A stretch of 64,000 nt of DNA from Lipingzhangella halophila (GCF_014203805.1 NZ_JACHJT010000002.1:124001-188000); one strand, 5' to 3'. Positions 24,804-32,984 are shown, counted from the stretch's first letter. The notes: generated by a model from the letters alone, not told the origin. Numbers and translations are program-made.

Positions 24804-25480
24804 GTTCCCCGCGCACGGTGCTGGACGCCGCACTCTACTGGGACACCTACTACGCCGACGTCTTTCGCTTTGGTCAGGGCACCGAACACATCCTGGCCCT
24901 ACTGGGCCGAACCCCGCCGGTACACACCTGGAGTGACCTGGGCAGTGGTTCCGAGAGTCTGCTGTGGTCCATCGCCCTGAACGCCCGCCGGCTGACATCT
25001 GTCGACACCGACCCTGACCGGCTCGCCACCCTGACGGCATTCGCGCGCACCGGACGCCCGCGCGGTATCCACACGGTCGCATTAGCCCTGTGCGGGCGCG
25101 ACGCTGACGCCTTCCCCCAACACTGCCGGTGCCTGACCTCCACTCTGGTCGCCGACTGTCTCACTCCCGAGCGGCTCCCACTACGGGTGCTCAGCGCCGA
25201 CCTGCTCACCCAGTTCGGACTTCTCGGACTCTGCCGCAACACAGGCCACTTCACCGACGCCTTCACCCGCCTGCATGCCCACCTGCCCGAGCACGGGTGG
25301 GCAGCCGGCGCCAACTGGGTCCCCGCCGACTCGACGGGGCGCGTCCACCTCACCCACGGCGCCTACCAGCACGCAGCCCGCCAGGCCAACCTCCACCTGC
25401 TCCAGCTTGACCGCCTCCCCAGCACCGACCCCGACTTCCCCCACATCTGGACCTACCTCGCCCGGAGGATCCCACGATGA
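24800..25480 (+). CDS. NNMT/PNMT-like or related class I SAM-dependent transferase
   Basis: A 226-aa protein starting MSSPRTVLDAALYWDTYYADVF. SAM motif I is WSDLGSGSESLLWSIALNA (residues about 44-62), followed by LTSVDTDPDRLATLTAFA. A later segment LLGLCRNTGHFTDAFTRLHAHLPEHGW resembles the post-III region of the NNMT/PNMT/TEMT amine methyltransferase family. This would fit N-methylation or another AdoMet-dependent transfer to an amine, but similarity is by eye only. Nicotianamine-synthase-like aminocarboxypropyl transferases are an alternative to test. Overlaps of 4 nt at both ends place it firmly in the operon. Confidence 0.7.
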   Translation: MSSPRTVLDAALYWDTYYADVFRFGQGTEHILALLGRTPPVHTWSDLGSGSESLLWSIALNARRLTSVDTDPDRLATLTAFARTGRPRGIHTVALALCGRDADAFPQHCRCLTSTLVADCLTPERLPLRVLSADLLTQFGLLGLCRNTGHFTDAFTRLHAHLPEHGWAAGANWVPADSTGRVHLTHGAYQHAARQANLHLLQLDRLPSTDPDFPHIWTYLARRIPR

Positions 25481-26595
25481 ACGAGCTCTCCAGCGGTCTG
25501 TACTTCGCCCCCACCGGAATCGCCCACCTCACCCACACCAACACCGACCTCGTCCGCGCCGCCGCCCACGGACGCACCCAGTTGCGCGTCACCACCGCCG
25601 CCCAACTCAACGGCCACCCACATCTGGGCACCGTCACCACCATCCTGGCCGTGTTCGCCCTCACCGCCCGGATGGCAGACGACCTCAACATGCCCGCCAC
25701 CATCATCTTCGACAGCCTCGAAAACGCACCGGCCGAGCACCTGACCATCCACGGCCGCCACTACACCCGCACCGTCCAAGACCTCATCGACCACGGACAC
25801 CTCGACGCCCACGAACGCACCTCGGGGTTTCGCCGCCTACTCACCTGGGCCTCGGCCCGCAGCACCATCGCCTGGCAAGAACGGCCCTACGCCGTCTACC
25901 AGGAACTCCTCCCGGTGCGCACCTGCCTGCATGCCATCGCCCAACGCCAAGACGAATTCGCGCCCCTACTGGCCCCCGCCGATGGGCGCATCCGCGTCCG
26001 CCCTCGCTGCCCCCGGTGCCACCTCGTGGACAAGGACGCCCACGACCTCACCATGAGCGCCGGCGACCGCGAGGTGCTCCTCGACTCGGTCTGCCCCCAC
26101 CACGGCCCCTACCGAGAAACCATCCCCATCCACGGCACCAGCGGTTGGTACGACGCCAACACCCCCGTGCGCTCCGTCCAGAAAGTCGCACTACTTGCGG
26201 CCGAACGCGACCACTACGACGCGTGCTCAATATCCATGGACGGGCCTGACTGGGGAGGAGCCTGGTTCTCCCACGTCATCGCCCCCGCCCTCGCCCTACT
26301 CGACATCCCCGCCCACGACTGGCCCATCAGCCTGTTCACCCCCATGGTCCTCGACCGCACCGGCGGAAAACTCTCCAAGAGCCTCTACGTCAAATACGGC
26401 CGCGAGTACGCCGACCTGCCCCCCGCCTTCCTCGACCTCGATCTCCTGCTGGACGCCTACGGCGAGGAGGCACTCGAAGCGCTGTGGCAGGAGACCACCC
26501 GGTGGGCCGCCGAACCCCGACGCCTCCACCGTTGCTACACCGTCGACCACCTCACCACCCTGCTGCGTCCCAGCCATCTCGGAGTCCCCGCATGA
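25477..26595 (+). CDS. Free-standing class I aminoacyl-tRNA-synthetase-like catalytic core
   Basis: A 372-aa protein with both class I signatures: a HIGH-like NGHPHLGTV at residues 45-53 and KMSKS-like GGKLSKSLY near residues 295-304. Between them is a zinc-ribbon-like pair, CPRC (178-181) and CPHH (206-209), followed by MDGPDWGGAW. This layout is closest to class I lysyl-tRNA synthetase (LysK). Cellular LysRS-I is about 500-550 aa with an anticodon-binding domain; here the protein stops about 70 residues after KLSKS, so tRNA recognition is doubtful. It probably adenylates an amino acid, and the activated carboxylate may be passed to a small-molecule acceptor or carrier. Fourth of five coupled genes. 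Confidence 0.8.
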   Translation: MNELSSGLYFAPTGIAHLTHTNTDLVRAAAHGRTQLRVTTAAQLNGHPHLGTVTTILAVFALTARMADDLNMPATIIFDSLENAPAEHLTIHGRHYTRTVQDLIDHGHLDAHERTSGFRRLLTWASARSTIAWQERPYAVYQELLPVRTCLHAIAQRQDEFAPLLAPADGRIRVRPRCPRCHLVDKDAHDLTMSAGDREVLLDSVCPHHGPYRETIPIHGTSGWYDANTPVRSVQKVALLAAERDHYDACSISMDGPDWGGAWFSHVIAPALALLDIPAHDWPISLFTPMVLDRTGGKLSKSLYVKYGREYADLPPAFLDLDLLLDAYGEEALEALWQETTRWAAEPRRLHRCYTVDHLTTLLRPSHLGVPA

Positions 26596-26996
26596 TCTGC
26601 CTCGCCGTCGATCTCCTCGACTGCACCCACCCCGACCCAGCCCCCGATCAACTCGGCCACGCCATGCACACCACCGCGCACCTGCTCGGCGTGCACGTGC
26701 TCCACGACGCCCCAGTCCAGTTCCCCACCCACGGAACGACCCGCATGATGGTCCTCGCCGAATCCCACCTGGTGGTCTCCACCTGGCCCGAATACCATCT
26801 CGCCCAGATCGACCTGGTCACCTGCCGCGCAAACACCCCACCCGAAGAGGCACTGACACCCCTGACCCACCTGTTCGGCGCCACCGAAACGCGCCACCAC
26901 CACATCCGGCGAGCCGAACCACGCGCGAAAGCCCTCCGCGAAGGTAGCCATGGCCGGCTTGGGACCGCGGCTGTGAAGCGCGGGCGTCAACGATAG
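26592..26996 (+). CDS. AdoMet-decarboxylase-like pyruvoyl enzyme (SpeH family)
   Basis: A 134-aa protein with the bacterial AdoMetDC signature LAESHLVVSTWPEYHLAQID. In characterised SpeH proteins the Ser of ESH becomes the pyruvoyl group after self-cleavage (here E57-S58). A Cys twenty residues later is the proton donor (here C78, LVTC), and the HG(V/T)(S/T) element upstream is present (H47-G-T-T). The His five residues after the pyruvoyl Ser, which aids processing, is replaced by Ser63 (ESHLVVS instead of ESHxxxH). Either decarboxylated AdoMet is made for an aminopropyl-type transfer in this operon, or the protein decarboxylates another amino acid, as some SpeH homologues do. Last gene of the operon, overlapping the previous one by ATGA. 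Confidence 0.8.
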   Translation: MICLAVDLLDCTHPDPAPDQLGHAMHTTAHLLGVHVLHDAPVQFPTHGTTRMMVLAESHLVVSTWPEYHLAQIDLVTCRANTPPEEALTPLTHLFGATETRHHHIRRAEPRAKALREGSHGRLGTAAVKRGRQR

Positions 26997-27130
26997 AACT
27001 GCATCACCAGCTCCACGTTCTCGAAGTTCATCTCCGCCAGGCCCTGACGGCGAATCATCCAGAACGGACACCCTGTTGACTCGGGATACTCGGCCCCTTC
27101 GTACTGCGCCTGGGCCAGCAACAGCCACAC
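26987..27130 (-). pseudogene. Possible 3' remnant of a minus-strand gene
   Basis: A minus-strand frame of 47 codons from GTG 27130 to TGA 26987, with actinobacterial third-position bias, ends CPFWMIRRQGLAEMNFENVE then LVMQFYR. It has no convincing start: a TGA lies two codons upstream of the GTG, and no Shine-Dalgarno sequence is seen. It looks like the C-terminal end of a longer protein cut off at about 27130. The tail of the plus-strand speH-like gene overlaps its stop. No family is recognised. Confidence 0.35.
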
Positions 27131-27357
27131 CCATCATCGTCGGTTGGCAGATACCGACATGGTGAGTACAGCGAAGACCCCTCAGAGAAGGTCAGGATCC
27201 GGTCATCACAAAGGTTGCGGCAATGGGGCCGATACGCGTTAGCGCGTGAGCCTGCTTGCCGCCGAGCGCACACCGCACCATCCCACGGCGCCCAAAGAAA
27301 GCGGGCGCCCCGCCGCCCCATCCCTCAGCACCCAGAGCGGCCCACCGCTTCCGCTTT
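27131..27357. other. Intergenic region downstream of pglW with a hairpin
   Basis: No gene is seen. A 7-bp inverted repeat GGCGCCC/GGGCGCC (27287-27293 and 27303-27309, 9-nt loop) lies about 50 bp after the pglW stop and may act as a terminator, although no T-run follows. The region is the junction between the biosynthetic cluster and pglW, but no direct repeat or integration site was recognised. Confidence 0.4.
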
Positions 27358-30300
27358 TCACGACGCCGCGGCGTGCTCCACTACACCGAACCCGCGCGGA
27401 ACCTGAAGCTGCTCGGCGTCGGTGATGGTCCCCGCGGGCACCGAGTCCAGGGCGGCCGGCGCCTGCGGGCTGCGCATCGGGCACAGCAGCCACAGCCCGT
27501 GCGGGGCGGTGCCGCTCTCGCGGGCCTGCTGTGCCAGGTCGGTCAGCAGCTTGCGCCCGGCCAGATACCGCGACAACGGGGTGGCACCATGCAGGAACAC
27601 CGTGCGTTCGGCTCCGGCGGAACGGATGCGCTCGCCGAGCCGGGCGCAGGCGTCGGCGACCATGTTGCCGAACGCCGCGGGACCACTCTCGGTGTCGGCC
27701 TTCAGCACCACGGGCCACGGCGGGCCGCCGAACTCGGTGATGAGCTCGTTCAGCACGGCCACGAACTCCGCGGAGACGTCCACCGCGGAGACGTCCGGAC
27801 GCTCGGCCAGCAGCTGTGCCGCGGCCTCGGCCTCGGTGAGCCACACCTTGACGGCGAGGTAGCCCCCGCGGGCCGTCGACCGCTCCAGCCGCCGCAGGAC
27901 ACGGTCCTGCTCGGCGTCCGAAGCCGCGGCGAAAACGCCGTGCCCGCCCGTCTGCGAGCTGGACCGCAGCGTCGTCACCTCGGGCGGTAGCACCCAGGTG
28001 GCGGTGTCTCCGTCCGCGGTCCGGGCCACCAACTTCGGGTGCTTGGCCGACAGCAGGTCCCACAGCTGCTCGTCGGTGGGTTCGGGAAGCCGGGGGAACC
28101 GCGCTTTGACCCGGTCGCGGATCTGCTGCGGGGTGATGCCCGGTGGGCCCAGGTAGCCGACCGCCTGCGCGAGTTGCAGCGCTCGCTCCAGACCCATGGT
28201 CGCGGGGTAGAGCTCGCGCCGGATCGTCACCTGGGCGCGCTCGGAAGCGGCCGCGGCGAGATGCACGAGGTCGTGGTCGGAGAGAAGACTCATCCCCTCT
28301 TCGACCCGAACGGCGCGCAGCGCCGTGCGCACCTCCTCCGCGGTGGGCAGCGGCGCCGTGTCGTCGAAGTCGACCAACTGGTCGGCGGCGGCCCCCAGCG
28401 CGGCCGCGTAGTCGAGCAGGTCGGCCTCCACCGGGACGGTGGGGTCGTCGTCAATGATCTGGGCCACCAGCACCCGCGAGCCGTGCCGGCGCACGGTGAA
28501 GCGCGGGTCCTCGCGCTGCGCCTCGCTCTCGACCGCCACCCGCACAGCGGCCGTCGCCAGCGCCAGGCGCGTCATGGCGGTGTCGCGTTCGGAGCCCCGC
28601 ATGTCCAGAAGCTCCTCGGCGATCTGGCCGACCTCACGGATCCGACCGTGACCGGCCAGGATCTGCACGACATCGTCGCGCACCGCACCGAGCAGCGACG
28701 CGCTGCGGTTCCAGTAGGTGTGCGCGGTCTCCAGCTGCCGGGTGACGTACTCCTGCTCCAGTCCCAGCTCGTCGGCGACCTGCGCGGTCGTGGGCCAGCG
28801 GGGCCGTCGGGGCCCGTGCTCCGGCAGGCCCAGCAGTTGCCGCGCCACACGCACCCAGGCGGCGTTGGCCTCGGTGGTGTTGGGTACGAACTGCCGGATC
28901 ACCTTGTCGATGTTGGCTTCGCGCTTGGCCTGCTCGTCGGCGCCGGACGGGAGCTTCGGGCTCACCCGCAGATCCGGCTCGGCCACGCCCAGCCGGTCGC
29001 GCCAGGTCGTCACCATGCTGACAAGCTCGTTGCGGGTGTGGAAGGAGACGCCGCGCTTCTTGCGGATCTCGGGCGTGGGCTGGTTCAGCAGGTCGCCCAC
29101 GGTCTCACAGCGCAGCACCCGCGTGGCCGCGTCCAGGGCGACCGGGCTGAGGCCCGCCAGGTGCAGCGGCGTGTCGGCCGTGGCGGTCTCGGCGTTGCGC
29201 TGGCGGGTCTCTTCGTCCTCGGCGGCGCCGGCCGCCGGGTCGGCGGACTGGAAGACCTTCTCCCAGGCGTCCTGCATCTCCTCCAGCGAGGAGAACCGCT
29301 GCGCGGGGCGACGGTGCAGGGCGCGCTGGAAGAAGACCCGAAGGTGGCCCCGCATCTGCTCGGGGAAGGACTCCTCGGCCAGGCGCGGCTGCTCGACCTC
29401 GGCGGGCAGGAACGCGAGGTCCACGCCATCCTCGTGCCAGACCGGCAGCTCGCCCGAGGCCATCTCGTGCAGGGTGGCCGCCATGGCGTAGCGCTCGGCC
29501 GCATCGTCGTAGCGGCGCGGCGGCTCGTCGACGTCGAGGAACGGGTCGAGGTAGCCCTTGGTGCCCGCAGTCGTGTTGTCGGCGGGGACCCCGGCCAGGG
29601 AGAAGTCGAAGAGGACGAGTTCCAGCCCCTTTTTACGGGTGCGTTCGCGCACGCCCAGGTTGGCCGGCTTGATGTCGCGGTGGAGGACCCCCTTGCCCTC
29701 CAGGTAGTCGACGATCTCGAAGAGGTGGCGGCCGAACCGGTGCAGCTCCTCGACGCCCAGGCTGGACTCCAGGTACTCGGCGAGCGTCATCTGGCCCGCA
29801 GGTTCCAGCGGCAGGACGGTGCGCTCGCCGATGGTGATCGCACCGCCGTCCTCGCCGGCGAGCGCGACGACGCGGGGGTTGCTCAGTGCGGCGAGCTGCT
29901 GCGCCTCGCGCCGCAGCTTCTCGGCCGCGGAGTTCTCGTTGACCGCGACCTTGAAGACCTGCTCCTCTGCGCGTCCGCCGCGGCCGGGCCTGCGGACCAG
30001 CAGCGCACGCGATGTGGAGCCCTTGCCCAGGACGTTGGCGACCTCCCAGCCCTCGTAGACCTCCTGGCCCTTGACGGCCACCAGCGGGTCGGTGACGACC
30101 TCGGAGCGGTTCAGCTGCTCGTCGATCTCGTCGAGGCGGCGCAGGAACGCGCGCGGCGAACCGGTGCGCTCGTCGGGGTCGGCCCTGGTGGCCTCGCGCA
30201 CGAGGGTGTCCATCAGCGGCGTGACATCGTCGTTGACGGCTGCGGGCGCGAGTTCGCCGTGCTCGCGGATCCGCTCGCTCAGCTCGCGCCGGTTCTCGCC

Positions 30301-31611
30301 CGGCGCCTGGTCGCTGAGGATCAGATGGGCGACGGCGCCAAGGCCGAACATGTCCATGGCACGCGCGTCGCCGCCGTAGCCGGGGAACTCGGGAGCCAGG
30401 TAGGCCTGGGCGGACTTCTCGACATGCGCGGTCAGTGCGCGTGCGCCCAGATGCGCGGTCAGGCTCTCGGAGTCGCTGATGAGGCGGGTGCCGCCGGTGC
30501 TCAGCGCCGGGCGCTGCCGCGAGGCCACCTGCCAGTCCGCGATGCGCAGTCGCGGGTAGTTGCCGTCGAGCTCGACCCACACGCTGCGGGCGGCCAGGGC
30601 CCGGTGGAACAGCCGGTTGCTGTGGGCGTGTTTGAGGGCCTCGGCGAGCTGGCGGACCATCTCGACCCGGGTGTCGAAGTCCAGCCCGGCGCCGTGCTCA
30701 CGCATGTAGTGGTCCAGGCGCAGCCACTTGTCGTTGTGCGAGAAGACGATCGCCGGTCCGCGGCCGTCGATGACCCCGTAGTGCTCGGCCTTGACGATGC
30801 CCTCGTGGGCGATGCCGTCGAGGGAACGGAACTCGCGCTCGGCGGCGCGGCGCACCGACTCGCGGTGCTCGTCGGTGTCGGTCTCGCCGTAGTGGTAGAT
30901 GCGCACGCGCCCGTGCTTGCGCTGCAGGTCGGTGTGCGAACCGAGGTAGTCGGTCCAGGTGGGCCCCGACTCGAAGGCGCGGCCGTCCACGGAGTAGTGG
31001 CCGAACTCCAGCTCGCGCTCGATCGGCTGCGCGCCGATCTCCTCCATGAGCCGCCGCACGTTCTTCAGGAACTCCGGCGACGGCCGCCCATTGGGGCCGG
31101 GGCGGTTCAGGAAGTCGGTCCAGACGCCGCCGAGGGTGGTCTGGTCCTCAAGGCCGTCGCGCCCGTAAACGCACTGCCGCTGGATGTCGTCGAACTCGCA
31201 CACCAGATCGGGGGCCGAGAGAAAGACGCCCGCCTCGATGAAGGGGACCCGCAGGTCGGGAATCTGCAGGTTGCGGGCCGCCCACTGGAACTGGCCCCTG
31301 AGCTCCTTGGCCTTCTGGTCGACCAGGTGCAGGGGGTTGTCGAGGGCACGGGTCTTGTCGTGCCCGTTGACGAACCAGGTGCCGCCCCGGTTGGTGGCAC
31401 GGCCAGGGTGACCCTTGAGCTCCAGCAGGAAGACGCCGCCGGGGGTGACGACGAACAGGTCGCATTCGCGGACCCGGCGGGTATTGGCCGTGAAGGAGAA
31501 GCACTGCCACGCGCGGTAGGGCTCGCGGTCGGGCATCTGCTCGCGGATGTGATCGAGGCCCTGCTGTTCCCAGGGATACTCCGAGGGCGGTCCCCACCAC
31601 CTGTCGGCCAT
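27358..31611 (-). CDS. pglW: BREX-2 serine/threonine kinase PglW
   Basis: A 1417-aa protein. Residues about 10-125 form a NERD domain (CDLFVVTPGGVFLLELKGHPG). Residues about 180-420 are a kinase-like domain with HRALAARSV in place of HRD and IADWQ in place of DFG, so probably a pseudokinase. Residues about 510-760 form an apparently active kinase: LGKGSTSRALLV glycine loop, FKVAV Lys, HRDIKPANLG (about 642-651) and LFDFSLAG, then GTKGYLDPF. The remainder is helical and carries HhH-like segments. In Pgl systems PglW phosphorylates protein targets and is required for resistance. The ATG at 31611 follows GGAAGGA; a start 20 codons further upstream is unsupported. It normally lies next to pglX but is 9.6 kb away here, in the same orientation. 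Confidence 0.92.
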   Translation of the reverse strand: MADRWWGPPSEYPWEQQGLDHIREQMPDREPYRAWQCFSFTANTRRVRECDLFVVTPGGVFLLELKGHPGRATNRGGTWFVNGHDKTRALDNPLHLVDQKAKELRGQFQWAARNLQIPDLRVPFIEAGVFLSAPDLVCEFDDIQRQCVYGRDGLEDQTTLGGVWTDFLNRPGPNGRPSPEFLKNVRRLMEEIGAQPIERELEFGHYSVDGRAFESGPTWTDYLGSHTDLQRKHGRVRIYHYGETDTDEHRESVRRAAEREFRSLDGIAHEGIVKAEHYGVIDGRGPAIVFSHNDKWLRLDHYMREHGAGLDFDTRVEMVRQLAEALKHAHSNRLFHRALAARSVWVELDGNYPRLRIADWQVASRQRPALSTGGTRLISDSESLTAHLGARALTAHVEKSAQAYLAPEFPGYGGDARAMDMFGLGAVAHLILSDQAPGENRRELSERIREHGELAPAAVNDDVTPLMDTLVREATRADPDERTGSPRAFLRRLDEIDEQLNRSEVVTDPLVAVKGQEVYEGWEVANVLGKGSTSRALLVRRPGRGGRAEEQVFKVAVNENSAAEKLRREAQQLAALSNPRVVALAGEDGGAITIGERTVLPLEPAGQMTLAEYLESSLGVEELHRFGRHLFEIVDYLEGKGVLHRDIKPANLGVRERTRKKGLELVLFDFSLAGVPADNTTAGTKGYLDPFLDVDEPPRRYDDAAERYAMAATLHEMASGELPVWHEDGVDLAFLPAEVEQPRLAEESFPEQMRGHLRVFFQRALHRRPAQRFSSLEEMQDAWEKVFQSADPAAGAAEDEETRQRNAETATADTPLHLAGLSPVALDAATRVLRCETVGDLLNQPTPEIRKKRGVSFHTRNELVSMVTTWRDRLGVAEPDLRVSPKLPSGADEQAKREANIDKVIRQFVPNTTEANAAWVRVARQLLGLPEHGPRRPRWPTTAQVADELGLEQEYVTRQLETAHTYWNRSASLLGAVRDDVVQILAGHGRIREVGQIAEELLDMRGSERDTAMTRLALATAAVRVAVESEAQREDPRFTVRRHGSRVLVAQIIDDDPTVPVEADLLDYAAALGAAADQLVDFDDTAPLPTAEEVRTALRAVRVEEGMSLLSDHDLVHLAAAASERAQVTIRRELYPATMGLERALQLAQAVGYLGPPGITPQQIRDRVKARFPRLPEPTDEQLWDLLSAKHPKLVARTADGDTATWVLPPEVTTLRSSSQTGGHGVFAAASDAEQDRVLRRLERSTARGGYLAVKVWLTEAEAAAQLLAERPDVSAVDVSAEFVAVLNELITEFGGPPWPVVLKADTESGPAAFGNMVADACARLGERIRSAGAERTVFLHGATPLSRYLAGRKLLTDLAQQARESGTAPHGLWLLCPMRSPQAPAALDSVPAGTITDAEQLQVPRGFGVVEHAAAS

Positions 31612-31922
31612 GGCGCGTCCTTCCGGTCCGGGGGTCACCGCTGGATCCAGGATAGAGCCGAACACCGACACTCTCCCACGGCCGAAGCAGAGCCGCCCTT
31701 CCCCGTGTGCTCCCCAGTGCGCGAGGAGCGACAGGTCGGGGCACCGTCGTCGCCCCGCCTTGTGGTCGCGGCGGACCCTCCTAGGAACCGCACCACCCGG
31801 GAGCGTCAGGGGAAATCCGAGTCGCCCCGCGTCTGGTCACTCGTGCGGAGGGTCGGGGCCGCAGCGCGCGGTGCGTTCCGCGGCCCGACCCCGCGTGCCC
31901 GCACGATCGTCGCGGGACTGGG

Positions 31923-32381
31923 TCAGGACGCGCTGCGGGTGGCCAGGTCCCGCAGCCAGGGCTCACTCTCCGCCTGGGCCATCTGCGTCAGACGGCGCCG
32001 GGCGTCAGGGGTGCCGACACGTCCCAACCCGACCGCCGCGGCCTTGCGCACCTGCGGGGAGGGATCCTCGGCGTGCTCGCCGAGAGCCTCCACGCTGTCC
32101 GGGGTTCCGATGCGTCCGAGAGCGCTCAGCGCACCGATACGGCCTCGTTCGTCCAGGCCCGGCAGCAACCGGCGGATTTCCGGCACCACGGACTCCTCCC
32201 GCCACTGTCCGAAGGCGTACATGGCTTTCGTCCGGTGGTCGGCGGGGATGTCGTCCTCCGTGGACAGCAGGTCCCGCAGTGCCTCGACATCCTCGGGGCG
32301 GCGCTGCCGGAGAAGCTGCGCGAACTCTCCGGCGTCATCCGCTTCCAGGGCGGCGCGCAACTCCTGTGGCATCTCCGCCAT
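31923..32381 (-). CDS. HEAT-repeat protein
   Basis: A 152-aa all-helical protein with HEAT-like repeats: EDVEALRDLLSTEDDIPADHRTKAMYAFGQW, VVPEIRRLLPGLDERGRIGALSALGRIG, SVEALGEHAEDPSPQVRKAAAVGLGRVG and a fourth partial unit RRRLTQMAQAESEPWLRDLA (each named by its key residues only). HEAT proteins are protein-protein scaffolds. The ATG has a GGAGGA ribosome binding site. It is the third gene of a minus-strand set with the small domain protein (30 bp upstream) and the metallopeptidase. The following gene, 311 bp on, is pglW. The target is unknown. Confidence 0.75.
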   Translation of the reverse strand: MAEMPQELRAALEADDAGEFAQLLRQRRPEDVEALRDLLSTEDDIPADHRTKAMYAFGQWREESVVPEIRRLLPGLDERGRIGALSALGRIGTPDSVEALGEHAEDPSPQVRKAAAVGLGRVGTPDARRRLTQMAQAESEPWLRDLATRSAS

Positions 32382-32411
32382 CGTGTTCCTCCACGGCCGC
32401 GAGTTGTTTCG

Positions 32412-32705
32412 TCACTTCCGCAACGCCACCCGGATGATGACGCCGTTGTTGTTGCCCGAATCGATCCGGTAGTCGAGGGTGGTGGTCCACCCGTTGTTGA
32501 AGGCGTCGCGCAGAATGGCGAGCATCCCCTGGCGGGCGGGAAGCTCCTTGTCCTCGCGCATCTGGAACCCGAACGACTCCCCCGGCCGGCTGTCCAACTG
32601 CACGACCGCCTCGACATCGATGTGGTCATCCGGCGGACCGAACCCCGTACCACGGTCGTGCACCCGCAGGAACGTCAGTTTGCCGCTGGACTGCAATAGC
32701 GCCAT
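32412..32705 (-). CDS. Small domain protein, free-standing copy of the C-terminal domain of the next gene
   Basis: A 97-aa protein (MALLQSSGKLTFLRVHDRGTG, then GPPDDHIDVEAVVQLDS and FGFQMREDKELPARQGML). Nearly the same sequence forms the C-terminal about 90 residues of the metallopeptidase encoded 17 bp upstream, and the DNA is 156 bp near-identical between the two. The shared domain is not one I recognise; its conserved D/E-rich core and FGFQMR.DKELPARQGM motif suggest a compact beta-rich binding domain. The start at 32705 is supported by GGGAGAG upstream. A free copy of an enzyme's accessory domain may serve as an inhibitor or immunity-like partner, or simply reflect duplication. Confidence 0.7.
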   Translation of the reverse strand: MALLQSSGKLTFLRVHDRGTGFGPPDDHIDVEAVVQLDSRPGESFGFQMREDKELPARQGMLAILRDAFNNGWTTTLDYRIDSGNNNGVIIRVALRK

Positions 32706-32984
32706 CTGTCTCTCCCGTGCTCTCAAGGTAGGTCGGCGGCCCGCAGTACGACTCCGGTCGTGAGTCCGGTGCGGCGGTAGTCCAGCCGGACCGGCGTGTC
32801 GTGCTCGAACGCGCTCCGCAGCAGGTCGAGCATCCCCTGGCGGGCGGGAAGCTCCTTGTCGTCCCGCATCTGGAACCCGAAGAACTCGTCCGGCCGGCTG
32901 TCCAGCTCCACGACCGCCTCGACATCGATGTGGTCATCCGGCGGACCGAACCCCGTACCACGGTCGTGCACCCGCAGGAACGTC
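32521..32984. repeat. 156-bp direct repeat (domain duplication)
   Basis: Positions 32521-32676 and 32829-32984 (offset 308 bp) are near-identical DNA, differing at a handful of sites, and encode the same protein segment in two adjacent genes. The high nucleotide identity implies a recent tandem duplication or gene conversion. Confidence 0.85.

Noticed and set aside
28039-32472. A very long plus-strand frame (about 1477 codons) antisense to pglW
   Set aside because: Such frames arise opposite GC-rich genes because stop codons are rare in that phase. The minus strand encodes recognisable NERD and kinase domains.
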